Positions 52,886 through 62,047 of a stretch of DNA of 64,000 bases are shown here, in pieces. The position numbers were made by a program, and so were the translations under genes. The DNA is taken from the NCBI GenBank assembly GCA_025359045.1, contig JANYHN010000062.1:1-64000 (forward strand). The letters are read 5' to 3'. This DNA comes from Hyphomicrobiales bacterium. Lineage in GTDB: Bacteria; Pseudomonadota; Alphaproteobacteria; Rhizobiales; Aestuariivirgaceae. The notes beneath the pieces are model-generated. The model ran no database searches, was not told the DNA's origin, and saw only the letters and a list, made by a program, of their open reading frames with translations. The stretch's first letter is position 1. Each line of letters begins with the position of its first letter.

Positions 52886-53749
52886 ATGCGTACATTTGGC
52901 AAAACATGGTTCAAGCAAGGTTCTTTGATCGCCGATTATGGCGAGCATTTCGGCCAGGGTGTTCGTGCCCACAAAAGCGCAGTTGCCTTGGAAGCCTCCA
53001 AAGTCGATGCCGAACTGGCGTCCAAAGCCAAATCCGAATTCATCGCCAATATGAGCCACGAGTTGCGAACGCCGCTCAACGCCATTATCGGATTTTCAGA
53101 TATGCTCGCCACCAAGACGGTCACCGGGCCTGAGAAAGTTGTGCAATATGCCGCTTACATCCAACAAGCAGCTGAGCATTTACTTGCGCTGATCAATGGC
53201 ATCCTCGATGTATCGAAAATTCAAGCAGGCAAATTGGGCGTCGATTTAGAACCCGTTAGTTTGATGCAAGTGCTTGAGCCTTGTCTCTTGATCACTGACG
53301 CTAAGGCCAAAGAAAAAAACGTTGTCATTGAAACACATTTTTCCGAACAACTGCCGCTTCTCTTGGCTGATCCTCTACGCCTCAAACAGATTTTGATTAA
53401 CCTTCTGAGTAACGCCGTAAAATTCACGCCGGAGTGGGGCCGCGTTAGCATTGAGGCAAGCGTTCGTTCTGCTGATTTTGTGACCATTACCATAACCGAC
53501 ACAGGAATTGGCATGACCCCGCAGGAGATCGACACAGCCATGCGGCCCTTTGGGCAAGTTGAATCCGGATTTAACAAGCGTCACGAAGGTACGGGCCTCG
53601 GACTGCCCATTGCTTACGCTCTCGCAAAATTACACCGCGGCGATTTGCAAATCCAATCGACCAAAGGCACTGGCACGCGTGTGACAGTTCTTATTCCGCT
53701 GGCTGCCAGTGAAAACCAAATCAACTTACCAAACGCCACAAAGCATTGA
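52886..53749 (+). CDS. soluble sensor-less histidine kinase
   Basis: A 287-residue histidine kinase with no membrane segment or PAS/GAF domain. The phospho-acceptor His58 is in [19 protein letters not shown]. The ATPase has the N box ([20 protein letters not shown]), G1 ([14 protein letters not shown]) and G2 ([20 protein letters not shown]). The first 40 residues ([20 protein letters not shown]) are all that remains for input sensing, so it is likely controlled by a partner or is a truncated product of a larger kinase. It is 16 bases before the HerA-like gene; no response regulator is adjacent. Confidence 0.85.
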   Translation: MRTFGKTWFKQGSLIADYGEHFGQGVRAHKSAVALEASKVDAELASKAKSEFIANMSHELRTPLNAIIGFSDMLATKTVTGPEKVVQYAAYIQQAAEHLLALINGILDVSKIQAGKLGVDLEPVSLMQVLEPCLLITDAKAKEKNVVIETHFSEQLPLLLADPLRLKQILINLLSNAVKFTPEWGRVSIEASVRSADFVTITITDTGIGMTPQEIDTAMRPFGQVESGFNKRHEGTGLGLPIAYALAKLHRGDLQIQSTKGTGTRVTVLIPLAASENQINLPNATKH

Positions 53750-53765
53750 AGGGCTTTAAATAACA

Positions 53766-55724
53766 ATGACGACGGCAACAGCACTTTCAATAGACCCGAG
53801 AACAATCCCCAACCGCTTACGTTCAGACGAACGCATGGGTCGCATTGTTGCTGTAACGGGTGCACATGCCATTATCTTGCTCGATGCAACAGACGGCTTT
53901 TTTGATGAGAATGTTAAAGGTGCTGAAATCGGCACATTGATGAAAGTCGAAACGCCAACGTCAATTACTCTTGCTTTGATCTCTGCACTAAGCTCGCCTA
54001 CGCCGTCTCACAGTTCGCAAGAACAAGAGCTACGCATTGTCGAAGTTGAGTTCATCGGCGAACTTCCAAAAGACGAACACGGCAATCCAAAGTCTTTCCG
54101 CCGTGGTGTTTCGAACTACCCCTCATTAGGAGATTTGGTTTACCGCGCCAATCGCAACGAGCTTGCAATGGCTTACGCCTGTGATGCTGAAACCGCGGTC
54201 CGCGTGGGCTACATCCAGCAAGACCCGACCATTCCGGCCATGATCAAGGTTGATGAAATGCTGGGGAAGCATTTTGCCATTCTCGGAACTACCGGCACAG
54301 GTAAATCTTGTACGGTTGCCCTTATTCTGCGCCGCATTCTGGAGAAAAACCCACAAGCTCATATTTTGCTTTTGGATGTTCACCGTGAATATGCCCAAAG
54401 TTTTAAGGGCATGTCGGAAATCATAACCCCAGATAATATGGCCCTGCCATTTTGGCTTTTAAACTTTGATGAAGCTGTGGAAATTTTGGTTGGCCAACAG
54501 GCCAACCGCGATACTGATGTGGAAGTTTTGCGCGAAATCATTCCGATCGCCAAAGCGCGTTACATGAGTAACCAACGCCGCGATAAAACCCGCACGCGCG
54601 ACGTGCTGGTCGAAAATAACATTGGCGTCGACACGCCAATACCCTACCGCACCTCCGATCTCACAGGTGTTCTTGAAGAATATATCGGCAAGCTTGAACT
54701 GCGCGGCGAACTGGCCCCCTATAAGCGCATTAAAGCGCGCATTGAGGCCATCTCGCGCGATCCGCGTTATGCCTTCATGTTCGGCAGCTTGACTGTGCAA
54801 GATAACATGGCCGCCGTACTTGCCCGCCTGTTCCGCATTCCGGTGAACGGGAAACCGATTGCTATCCTCGAACTGGGTGGCCTGCCATCTGAAATTATCA
54901 ACGTGGTGGTTTCCGTTCTTGCACGGCTCGCCTTTGACTTTGGCGTGTGGAGCGCTGGCAAAGTGCCAATCACTTTTGTTTGTGAAGAAGCCCATCGCTA
55001 TGTTCCAAACGATAGATCATCAGGATTTGAACCCACCAAGCGCGCGATCTCTCGCATCGCCAAAGAAGGCCGCAAATATGGCGTGTCGCTGTGCATCGTA
55101 AGCCAACGCCCAGCTGAGCTTGACCCAACAATCCTGTCACAATGCAATACCATTTTCTCGATGCGCCTCACCAATGAGCGCGACCAGGAAATTCTGCGCG
55201 CCGGTATTTCAGACGCCGCCGCCAGCTTGCTTGAATTCATGCCAACCATGGGTGCGGGCGAGGCTATCACCTTTGGTGAAGGCGTAGCACTGCCAACGCG
55301 CATCAAGTTTGATCTCTTGCCCGCGGGTGAATTGCCGCGCAGCAACACGGCTTCATTCACCAAGAATTGGGCCAAAGATTTGCCCGACGATAAATTCTTG
55401 CATGAGGTCGTCAGCCGTTGGCGCGCCCAAACTTATAACCCAGATAGCGCAGGTTATTCGATTGATGAGGCAACCGCCGCCGAAGCAGGCCAAACGCCAT
55501 CAGCTCCGCCAGATTCCCCTGCCCTACAGCCACGCCCATCGCTGCGCCGCGATAGCTTTATGACCCCACAAATCAGCGCACCCCCAATCCAAACTGCCCC
55601 TCAGCAGCCAATGGGCTTCGGCAAAATGACGCCCGCCGCAGCCGCTGCGACGCCAACGCCAATCCCCCCCCAAACAGACTCGCAGCAAAGCCTTGCCAGC
55701 CTGATCAAACAGTTCCGCACATAA
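53766..55724 (+). CDS. HerA/DUF87-like ATPase
   Basis: A 652-residue hexameric-type ATPase of the FtsK-HerA class. The HAS-like barrel occupies the first 130 residues (GRIVAVTGAHAIILLDATDG). The Walker A is FAILGTTGTGKSCTVALILR (about residue 174) and the Walker B-like ITFVCEEAHRYVPNDRSSGF (about residue 404). The sensor motif GVSLCIVSQRPAELDPTILS and arginine-containing MRLTNERDQEILRAGI are typical. The last 90 residues are Pro/Gln-rich and disordered. In archaea HerA works with NurA in end resection; in bacteria it also pairs with DUF4297/Sir2 in defence. No NurA gene is adjacent here. Confidence 0.87.
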   Translation: MTTATALSIDPRTIPNRLRSDERMGRIVAVTGAHAIILLDATDGFFDENVKGAEIGTLMKVETPTSITLALISALSSPTPSHSSQEQELRIVEVEFIGELPKDEHGNPKSFRRGVSNYPSLGDLVYRANRNELAMAYACDAETAVRVGYIQQDPTIPAMIKVDEMLGKHFAILGTTGTGKSCTVALILRRILEKNPQAHILLLDVHREYAQSFKGMSEIITPDNMALPFWLLNFDEAVEILVGQQANRDTDVEVLREIIPIAKARYMSNQRRDKTRTRDVLVENNIGVDTPIPYRTSDLTGVLEEYIGKLELRGELAPYKRIKARIEAISRDPRYAFMFGSLTVQDNMAAVLARLFRIPVNGKPIAILELGGLPSEIINVVVSVLARLAFDFGVWSAGKVPITFVCEEAHRYVPNDRSSGFEPTKRAISRIAKEGRKYGVSLCIVSQRPAELDPTILSQCNTIFSMRLTNERDQEILRAGISDAAASLLEFMPTMGAGEAITFGEGVALPTRIKFDLLPAGELPRSNTASFTKNWAKDLPDDKFLHEVVSRWRAQTYNPDSAGYSIDEATAAEAGQTPSAPPDSPALQPRPSLRRDSFMTPQISAPPIQTAPQQPMGFGKMTPAAAAATPTPIPPQTDSQQSLASLIKQFRT

Positions 55725-55778
55725 AGCCTTGTATAGGCTGGCAGCGAAGGCTATCAACACAGCGCTCAGGCAATAGCT

Positions 55779-55852
55779 TGGGGGATCGGCTAACGGTAGG
55801 CCCTCAGACTCTGACTCTGATTGTCTAGGTTCGAATCCTAGTCCCCCAGCCA
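55779..55852 (+). tRNA. tRNA-Gln (CUG anticodon)
   Basis: The sequence folds as a cloverleaf. TGGGGGA and TCCCCCA make a 7-bp acceptor stem. TCAGA-CTCTGAC-TCTGA is a 5-bp anticodon stem with loop anticodon CTG, and CTAGG-TTCGAAT-CCTAG is the T arm. The discriminator G and CCA are encoded. Anticodon CUG reads CAG (Gln). It separates the HerA-like gene from the restriction-modification locus and is a typical site for island insertion. Confidence 0.95.
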
Positions 55853-56054
55853 ATTTTTCCTATAATTTCCGATATTTACAATTTTTATTCATAATTTTGA
55901 AAAAATTGCTTGACAGCGTACGGTGAAGGTGCTATTCGTCGTCATAATCCAGCATTGGGTTAAATCTTCCACAGCCACCAAACAACAAGTCTTGCAAGCC
56001 CAAGAAGACGACGTTGATTTGGGGGTGCACAAAAGCTTTGGCGGAATGAGTGGG

Positions 56055-56315
56055 TTAGGCAGCGTCTAACGCCCGCATGCGTTCGGTTTCTCTGTTATAA
56101 ACCCGCATCATTTCTTCCTGCTCTTCGGCAGGAAGATATTTCAGATACTTGGCGAAATCGCTCTCAGCACTTTCGCGCCGTTCTTCACTCCAAGGATATA
56201 CTGCGTTCTTCAACGAATAAAGATGGCGGCCCAATATCTTGCGAAAAATGTCCAAATTCGTCGGACGTTTTTCGACAGGATTAGCAGGCGGATCAAAAAG
56301 CGAAGGCTGGCGCAT
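56055..56315 (-). CDS. small protein downstream of the restriction enzyme
   Basis: An 86-residue acidic-basic helical protein: MRQPSLFDPPANPVEKRPTN, DIFRKILGRHLYSLKNAVYP, FAKYLKYLPAEEQEEMMRVY. It starts nine bases after the RM stop and is probably co-transcribed. The N-terminal QPSLFDPP segment recalls sliding-clamp or partner-binding short motifs (QxxLF), but that is speculative. It may be an accessory or control factor of the RM system. No family is recognised. Confidence 0.55.
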   Translation of the reverse strand: MRQPSLFDPPANPVEKRPTNLDIFRKILGRHLYSLKNAVYPWSEERRESAESDFAKYLKYLPAEEQEEMMRVYNRETERMRALDAA

Positions 56316-56324
56316 GCCACTATT

Positions 56325-59300
56325 TTACAGCAGTGCCTGCCGCTTGCAATCGTCTTCGATCAAACCCTGTTCTTCTGGGGATAAGTTGTAGAGCTTATAA
56401 AGAGCTTGGTTCATTTCACTTTCAAGCTTGGAGATAAGTTTGGTTTCTTTGATCAAGCTTTCTACACGTTCAACAAATTGCCGTGCTGCTGGCAGTTCAG
56501 GCGATTCAGGAATTTGCGCTAGGTGCTTGGCAAAGCTGCTGGCGTGTTTAGGTTTTTTCAAAATCAAAAACCGCCAATAGGTTTCAGCCATTTGGCCTTC
56601 GGTCTCGTCCAAGTAAATTTGCGCCAGGATCGGTCGGCTATCGGCGTTCAGGCGAAGTTCACCTTTTTTGAAATGAGCCTCAAGTGGCTCGCCCGATTTG
56701 AGATAGCCTTGCAGGGCTTCTATATGCGCGTCAACCATGTCGTTCCGTTGCTTTGTGGCCCGCTCGGTTTTTTCAGTATCGTGCAGCTTTTTTGGGGCAT
56801 TCAATTTTAACTCGGTGATGCTCGGTAGATCGGGCCACAGGAAATCCAGTCTATATGGACGCCGAGCCAAGACGCCAAGGCGCGCTTCAGCCTCGGCCAG
56901 AAGATCGCGCCGCGCCGTCCACTTTTCTTGCAGCTGTTTGGCGCGCTTGCCAATCTCGGCCTGTTGCTTTTTATCGGCATGCGGAATGGGCAACGGCGCA
57001 ATGAATTGCTTGTTGGCCGACCAATAGCCATTTTGGAATGGTTTGGAAATTCGGCGGAAAACAAAATTGCAAACTGGAGAATTCAAATTTCCTAACAGAA
57101 ATTCCGGATTTGTTGAGGTTGCACTTAACACTCCACCCGCATCAACATTGTCGAGGCAAAACTCTGCCTTCGAGTCAAACGATGCGCAAAGGTCTGTGAC
57201 TAGGCGCGGAACAACTATTTTTGGAAGGTCTTGTTTATCAATGTTTTGGCTGCGGCCAAATCTATACCACTGTTCATCGTCGAAAGACTTGCTTTCTCTT
57301 GCACGCAATTCTTTCTCAATGGACTTTAGATATTTCAAACTTTTGGGAAATTTACTCCTCAATTCGCTTTCCGAATAGAGCTGCATATTTCCTTTGTTGT
57401 CTCGAAAATATGGGAAAAGAATATAAGTGTTTGTTTCAAAATTTTCGTAGCGCTGAGCTTCAGTGCCAGAAACAAGAGGGCGCATAACTTCGTCTTCTAG
57501 CGCCACTTCAAATGAAACACCCTTTGGGGGCTTGCATACGTATTTATGGGAACCAGATTTGATGAGATGATAAAAATGATCGGCGCTGGTTTGTACCCCT
57601 ACAGTTATACCTGAAGTCAACTTTGCATCATCCAATCTTAGACTGTCACGTCGCAGCCGGAATACCAAATCCCGTTCTTTTCCAGCTAACATTACCCATG
57701 CAGCATCTGCAGGCAGCTGTTGAACAGGAATTGCGAGAGCTGGCTCAAACCATTCAATTTCACCAGTTTCTCCCTCAGGTGAGATTACAACTTGAACTGT
57801 CTCATTTACCTCCGCCGTGAAAAACTGCAGCGCTGTGTATGTGATCGCCTCCTCAAATACTTGGAAGGATTTGAAATCCAGCCAGCGTTCCAATTGCTTC
57901 GTGCGGTGGATTAAACTACGCAGGCCTTGGCCATAATCATTGACCGTCCATAAGCTTGGCGCTATAAAAGCCATGCGGCCGCCTTCGCTCAATAGCCACA
58001 GGCCCTTTTCGATGAACGGCAGATAAAGATCAAAATTTCCAGTCTGTGCGCTTTCATAAGTTCCTACTTCACGCTTCTTGCGCAGGTAAGCCACCACGTC
58101 AGGATCAACCTTCATCAAGTTTTGCAGCTTCACGTAAGGCGGGTTGCCCAGCACGATGTCGAATTTAAATTTAAAAGCTTCATCCCAATCAAACGGGTTG
58201 ATGCGGGCATCGGCTTCCGGCGTTTTGGCAATCATCGCCCAGCAATCATGCGCCACTAAGCTGTTGCCGCAGCGGATGTTATCATCCAGCGTTGAGAGTG
58301 GCGATTTGGCCCGCGCCGAATGCAGCCACAAAGCCAGCTTGGCAATTTCCACTGAAGATGGATTGATATCCACGCCATAGATATTGTGTTTGAGAATATC
58401 AGCCACGAGGGCGGATTCATCATAGCCCACGCCACTCGCATCTTTCACAGCTATGGCCTGCATCTGCTTAGCCAGTGTCATGCGTTCATCCAGCAATTTG
58501 CGGAAGGCTGAAATCAGAAACGCACCGGAGCCGCAGGCGGGATCAACAATCTTCATGGCCCGCAGTTTCGCTAGATAATCATTGAGTTGCTGGCCTGTAG
58601 GTTCATCTTTCACGCCGCTGGAAGCACGGGCGGCGGCAAACCAAGGCTCCATGGTTTCAAATACCAGATAATTCACCACCCATTCAGGCGTGTAATAAAC
58701 CCCATCACGCTTGCGCTTGGACAGCTTGGCAATTGTATCACGGCCTTCCAACTCACCGACGCGATATTCCAACTCAGTGATGGACTGTTCGAAAATGCGG
58801 CCCAAAGTGTAAAGCGTAAGGCTTTCTTTGGCCCCGCCTTTGGCAGCATAATCATAATAGGCCGAGAGGAAAAGCAGCGTCTCTTTATCCTTCGACAACG
58901 AAACCGCATTTGTTCCCTGTCCATGTGCAGCAAACACATGATTTGGAATCATAAGGTTGTCGATCAAAGGATCTTCTGCAAAAAGACCACCATTAATTTT
59001 TGGAACTTGCTGCCGCCCCAAGGTTCCGCCATCATTCATAAATGTGAAAAGTCTGCGCATGAAAACCCAGATTTCATCGCCATCTGTTTCATAATAGGCT
59101 TCAATGCTGCGATTGCTGAGATACTCTTTCAAAAACTGCGGAGGAAACAACATGCGTTCGCCCATGTCTTCACAGTAAAAGGCGAAGATGAAACGATCGA
59201 GCAGTTTCTGTGAAATGCGCAACAAGTCGGTCTGCGTGCCCGTAAAATTGGGATTGTGTGTGACGAGGACGCGGAAGAGCCGTTCCCGCACGCCCTTGTA

Positions 59301-60065
59301 GTGATCGTAAAACTCATCTTCGATTTTCTTTTCGCGCGTACCTTGCCGTTGCGTCATGCGCCACAATGCGGGGCGACCCGATTCTGAAATCAGCATGTCA
59401 CGCTTGAAAAGTTTTTCAAAAAGGAAGCGATCAAACTGCGCGTCATTACTCTCAGAAAGCAGATCATGCTTAACAAATAAGTCTTTGTTTTTGATACTGA
59501 TTGTAAACTTCAAATGTTGCGGAACGCGGTCCCACCAATAAAGGCGAAACTCGTTCATATCAGTCACCAACGCCCACCACGGCTGCACCGGTTCATTGCC
59601 AAACATATTTCGCCGAGCACCACGCACATAGCTCAGGCATTGCTCAACCGGCGTGAAGTTGGCTCCCTTGCGGTTTTGCTTCGCGTCAAGGCCCGATTTG
59701 ATATCTTTGAATTCACATAGCACATGCGGCACGGCATCATCGCGCCCGCGAAACCAGCCAAGCGCTAAATCAGCAATACCCTTACCGCCGCTGGCACCCG
59801 CATTGGGAATGCTGAACTTAGCGTTGATGGTGTGATCGTCATTCACCGCCCGGCCCGTTTGGCCGTAACCCCAAAGTTCTTCAAAGAAAGTTTGGGCAAA
59901 AGCTCCTTCGGCCTGGGTTTCAGATTGCTTTACCCGCTCGCTCCAGCTTTTTAGCTTAGCCAAAACAGCAGCATCGCGCCCTTCGTCCACATAAGCGCGA
60001 AACTCAAAATCCAAATTGGATTGCAAAAATGAGCGGCCGATAAATGAGCGCGAATCGTCAAACAT
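56325..60065 (-). CDS. single-chain restriction-modification enzyme (type IIG-like)
   Basis: A 1246-residue protein that joins nuclease and N6-adenine methyltransferase. The N-terminal PD-(D/E)xK part is KGIADLALGWFRGRDDAVPH then VLCEFKDIKSGLDAKQ (near residue 117). The SAM motif I is MKIVDPACGSGAFLISAFRK (near 507) and the catalytic NPPY is in FDIVLGNPPYVKLQNL (near 640). The C-terminal half, YICKPPKG-like with KYVCKPPKGVSFEVALEDEV, is the target recognition region. The layout is that of Eco57I/MmeI-like enzymes that need no separate subunit. No cognate separate methyltransferase is present. Confidence 0.87.
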   Translation of the reverse strand: MFDDSRSFIGRSFLQSNLDFEFRAYVDEGRDAAVLAKLKSWSERVKQSETQAEGAFAQTFFEELWGYGQTGRAVNDDHTINAKFSIPNAGASGGKGIADLALGWFRGRDDAVPHVLCEFKDIKSGLDAKQNRKGANFTPVEQCLSYVRGARRNMFGNEPVQPWWALVTDMNEFRLYWWDRVPQHLKFTISIKNKDLFVKHDLLSESNDAQFDRFLFEKLFKRDMLISESGRPALWRMTQRQGTREKKIEDEFYDHYKGVRERLFRVLVTHNPNFTGTQTDLLRISQKLLDRFIFAFYCEDMGERMLFPPQFLKEYLSNRSIEAYYETDGDEIWVFMRRLFTFMNDGGTLGRQQVPKINGGLFAEDPLIDNLMIPNHVFAAHGQGTNAVSLSKDKETLLFLSAYYDYAAKGGAKESLTLYTLGRIFEQSITELEYRVGELEGRDTIAKLSKRKRDGVYYTPEWVVNYLVFETMEPWFAAARASSGVKDEPTGQQLNDYLAKLRAMKIVDPACGSGAFLISAFRKLLDERMTLAKQMQAIAVKDASGVGYDESALVADILKHNIYGVDINPSSVEIAKLALWLHSARAKSPLSTLDDNIRCGNSLVAHDCWAMIAKTPEADARINPFDWDEAFKFKFDIVLGNPPYVKLQNLMKVDPDVVAYLRKKREVGTYESAQTGNFDLYLPFIEKGLWLLSEGGRMAFIAPSLWTVNDYGQGLRSLIHRTKQLERWLDFKSFQVFEEAITYTALQFFTAEVNETVQVVISPEGETGEIEWFEPALAIPVQQLPADAAWVMLAGKERDLVFRLRRDSLRLDDAKLTSGITVGVQTSADHFYHLIKSGSHKYVCKPPKGVSFEVALEDEVMRPLVSGTEAQRYENFETNTYILFPYFRDNKGNMQLYSESELRSKFPKSLKYLKSIEKELRARESKSFDDEQWYRFGRSQNIDKQDLPKIVVPRLVTDLCASFDSKAEFCLDNVDAGGVLSATSTNPEFLLGNLNSPVCNFVFRRISKPFQNGYWSANKQFIAPLPIPHADKKQQAEIGKRAKQLQEKWTARRDLLAEAEARLGVLARRPYRLDFLWPDLPSITELKLNAPKKLHDTEKTERATKQRNDMVDAHIEALQGYLKSGEPLEAHFKKGELRLNADSRPILAQIYLDETEGQMAETYWRFLILKKPKHASSFAKHLAQIPESPELPAARQFVERVESLIKETKLISKLESEMNQALYKLYNLSPEEQGLIEDDCKRQALL

Positions 60066-60163
60066 CCAAGAGTTCCTAAAGCATCCGGTTTATAGCTTTA
60101 GACTAGTCGGATTCGGGGTTCGATCACAGCGCATTTAACGCTCACAGCATGCCACGTCTTCGC

Positions 60164-61207
60164 TCACTGCCCCACAAGTTCCACACGCCGATTTTTGGCT
60201 TGGCCGGCATCCGTTTTATTGGAGGCCAGAGGGGCCAGCGGGCCAACGCCTTTGGCGGTCAAGCGGCTCGCATCAACGCCTGCCCCAACCAATGCGGCGA
60301 CAACTGATTTGGCGCGCGCAGTGGAGAGTTGGAGATTGTAATCGATCTCGCCCTTGTTGTCGGAATGGCCGACGACATAAACATGCGCGGCCGGATCAGC
60401 TTTGAGATAGGCAATCATCTGTGCCAGTTGCGGCTGAGATTCAGGTTTGATTGTTGCTTTATCAAAATCAAAATACAAACCATAAATCACCACACGACCC
60501 TCAGCGCCAATGCTGTTGCCAATTTCATCTGCGGTCAGCGTCACGATTTTTTCTTCGCGCTCACCAGGCTCTACCACTTCAATCAACACACCAACGCGAG
60601 AGCGCAGTGCCTTTGATACGTCGCCAAAACTGCCGCCGGAATTTTGGCCCGCAAACACGGCAACATAAGTTTCCTTGCCCGCATCACCTTTTTTCAACAA
60701 CGCATAGCGCGGATCAACTATTTTGCTGAACATGCCATTCGAGAGAAACGTGCGGCGCGTGCTGGCTTTTTCTGAAAGAACAGTTTTCGTAGGATCGTTA
60801 GCCCTATATTTAAGGTCTTTGAAATTTGCACCACAGGTGGCATTATCGCATTCAAACACGGCGATAAAACCCTTGGCTTTCAAAGCATCGACATAATTTC
60901 CAAAAACTTCAAGCGACGAACGCTCTTCGGGTGAAACATAAAGTGTGCGCAAAACCGCACCTTTTTGCGCTACTGTTTTAGAAAATGCCTTGGATTTAGG
61001 ATCAGCAGGCCCAGCCGGCAAAGTGAGTTCATCAAATTTCTTAGACGTTTGGCCAACGATTGTTGAACCCTCATAACGGCCAGTGAATGGGCTGTCTGCT
61101 GCGCCCTCCGCATCGGCTGCCATCTCAGCCGTATAATCAGCAGGTGCAGCATAAGCCAAATTGGCAAATAGCAATCCAATAACAAAACATAATTGACGTA
61201 AAAACAT
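60164..61207 (-). CDS. OmpA-family outer membrane-associated protein
   Basis: A 347-residue secreted protein with signal peptide (FLRQLCFVIGLLFANLAYAA). The C-terminal OmpA/Pal peptidoglycan-binding domain runs LYFDFDKATIKPESQPQLAQ, VYVVGHSDNKGEIDYNLQLS, TARAKSVVAALVGAGVDASR. It includes the diaminopimelate-binding Asp and Arg. The N-terminal 220 residues (a cysteine pair FECDNATCGANF) form an unidentified domain. It likely links the envelope to peptidoglycan. GGAGAG precedes the ATG. Confidence 0.87.
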   Translation of the reverse strand: MFLRQLCFVIGLLFANLAYAAPADYTAEMAADAEGAADSPFTGRYEGSTIVGQTSKKFDELTLPAGPADPKSKAFSKTVAQKGAVLRTLYVSPEERSSLEVFGNYVDALKAKGFIAVFECDNATCGANFKDLKYRANDPTKTVLSEKASTRRTFLSNGMFSKIVDPRYALLKKGDAGKETYVAVFAGQNSGGSFGDVSKALRSRVGVLIEVVEPGEREEKIVTLTADEIGNSIGAEGRVVIYGLYFDFDKATIKPESQPQLAQMIAYLKADPAAHVYVVGHSDNKGEIDYNLQLSTARAKSVVAALVGAGVDASRLTAKGVGPLAPLASNKTDAGQAKNRRVELVGQ

Positions 61208-61303
61208 AATCTCTCCTTGCTGCCCCGCACAATGCTACGATGACAACAAAAGCGATGAATCGTCAACCCTGCTCCGTCAAGGTGGCGGTGCGTGAAAATA
61301 TTT

Positions 61304-62026
61304 TTATGTCTTTTGTTGCAGCGCTGGCAAAGTGCATTTTAGATCAACATCTGCCACGAGTGGCAAATGGTCAGACGCCACTCTTGCAAGGTGAGTGTTA
61401 TGAACAGCAAAATGCGTGATCAAACCTGGTGGCCAATCGAGAATGCGGTCCATCGGCAATAGGGGCAGACGCGACGGGAAACTGGCTTGCACGGGCAGCG
61501 AACCAAACACAGGTTCAAGCACAGCCAGTGCCGAACGCCGCACACGCCGCCACTCATTAAAATCACCCAGCATGATTGTGGGCATGGGCGTAATGGCCTG
61601 AAAAATATCCAACAATGCTTTGGCTTGCAGGATCCGCGATCTGCGCAACAGACCTAAATGAACGGCAATCACCCGAAACCTACCGTCACCCAAATCTAGT
61701 TCGGCAAAAACCGCACCACGCGGCTCAATGCCCGGAAGGTGAATGCGCGAGCGGTGATAATGCAGCGGCTCGCCACGCACCAAAAGCGCATTGCCATGCC
61801 AGCCATGACCATCAACAACATCCGATTGAACCAATAATTTTAGGCCCGTCTCTTCCTCGATGTGGGCGGGATTCAAAAGTCCTGTTCGTGTTCCGATGCG
61901 GTGATCGACTTCCTGAAGTGCCACCAAATCAGCGCCCAGTTCTTTTATCACGGCAACAATGCGCTCTGGACTTACCAGCCCATCGACGCCGCGGCATTTG
62001 TGAATATTATAAGATGCAACTCTCAT
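61304..62026 (-). CDS. endonuclease/exonuclease/phosphatase (EEP) family protein
   Basis: A 240-residue DNase I-like protein: MRVASYNIHKCRGVDGLVSP, LGADLVALQEVDHRIGTRTG, PTIMLGDFNEWRR and ARVASDHLPLVADVDLK carry the Asn, Glu, Asp and His residues of the catalytic site. It has no signal peptide. Next to cardiolipin synthase, 21 bases away on the same strand, it may act on phospholipids or inositol phosphates; EEP proteins beside cls occur in many alphaproteobacteria. Confidence 0.88.
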   Translation of the reverse strand: MRVASYNIHKCRGVDGLVSPERIVAVIKELGADLVALQEVDHRIGTRTGLLNPAHIEEETGLKLLVQSDVVDGHGWHGNALLVRGEPLHYHRSRIHLPGIEPRGAVFAELDLGDGRFRVIAVHLGLLRRSRILQAKALLDIFQAITPMPTIMLGDFNEWRRVRRSALAVLEPVFGSLPVQASFPSRLPLLPMDRILDWPPGLITHFAVHNTHLARVASDHLPLVADVDLKCTLPALQQKT

Positions 62027-62047
62027 GAGGGGCTCATCTTAATTGGC

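Noticed and set aside
54459-54995. 178-codon minus-strand frame
   Set aside because: Antisense to the HerA-like gene core, no domain similarity.
55929-56069. 46-codon plus-strand frame starting GTG after TTGACA in the tRNA-RM spacer
   Set aside because: Short, overlaps the convergent 56055 gene, and shows no family similarity; a promoter-like TTGACA alone is not enough.
58587-59213. 208-codon plus-strand frame
   Set aside because: Antisense to the restriction-modification gene.
55840-60170. att-like duplicate of the tRNA-Gln 3' end
   Set aside because: No second copy of the tRNA terminus was seen within the RM region, so no island boundary could be marked.
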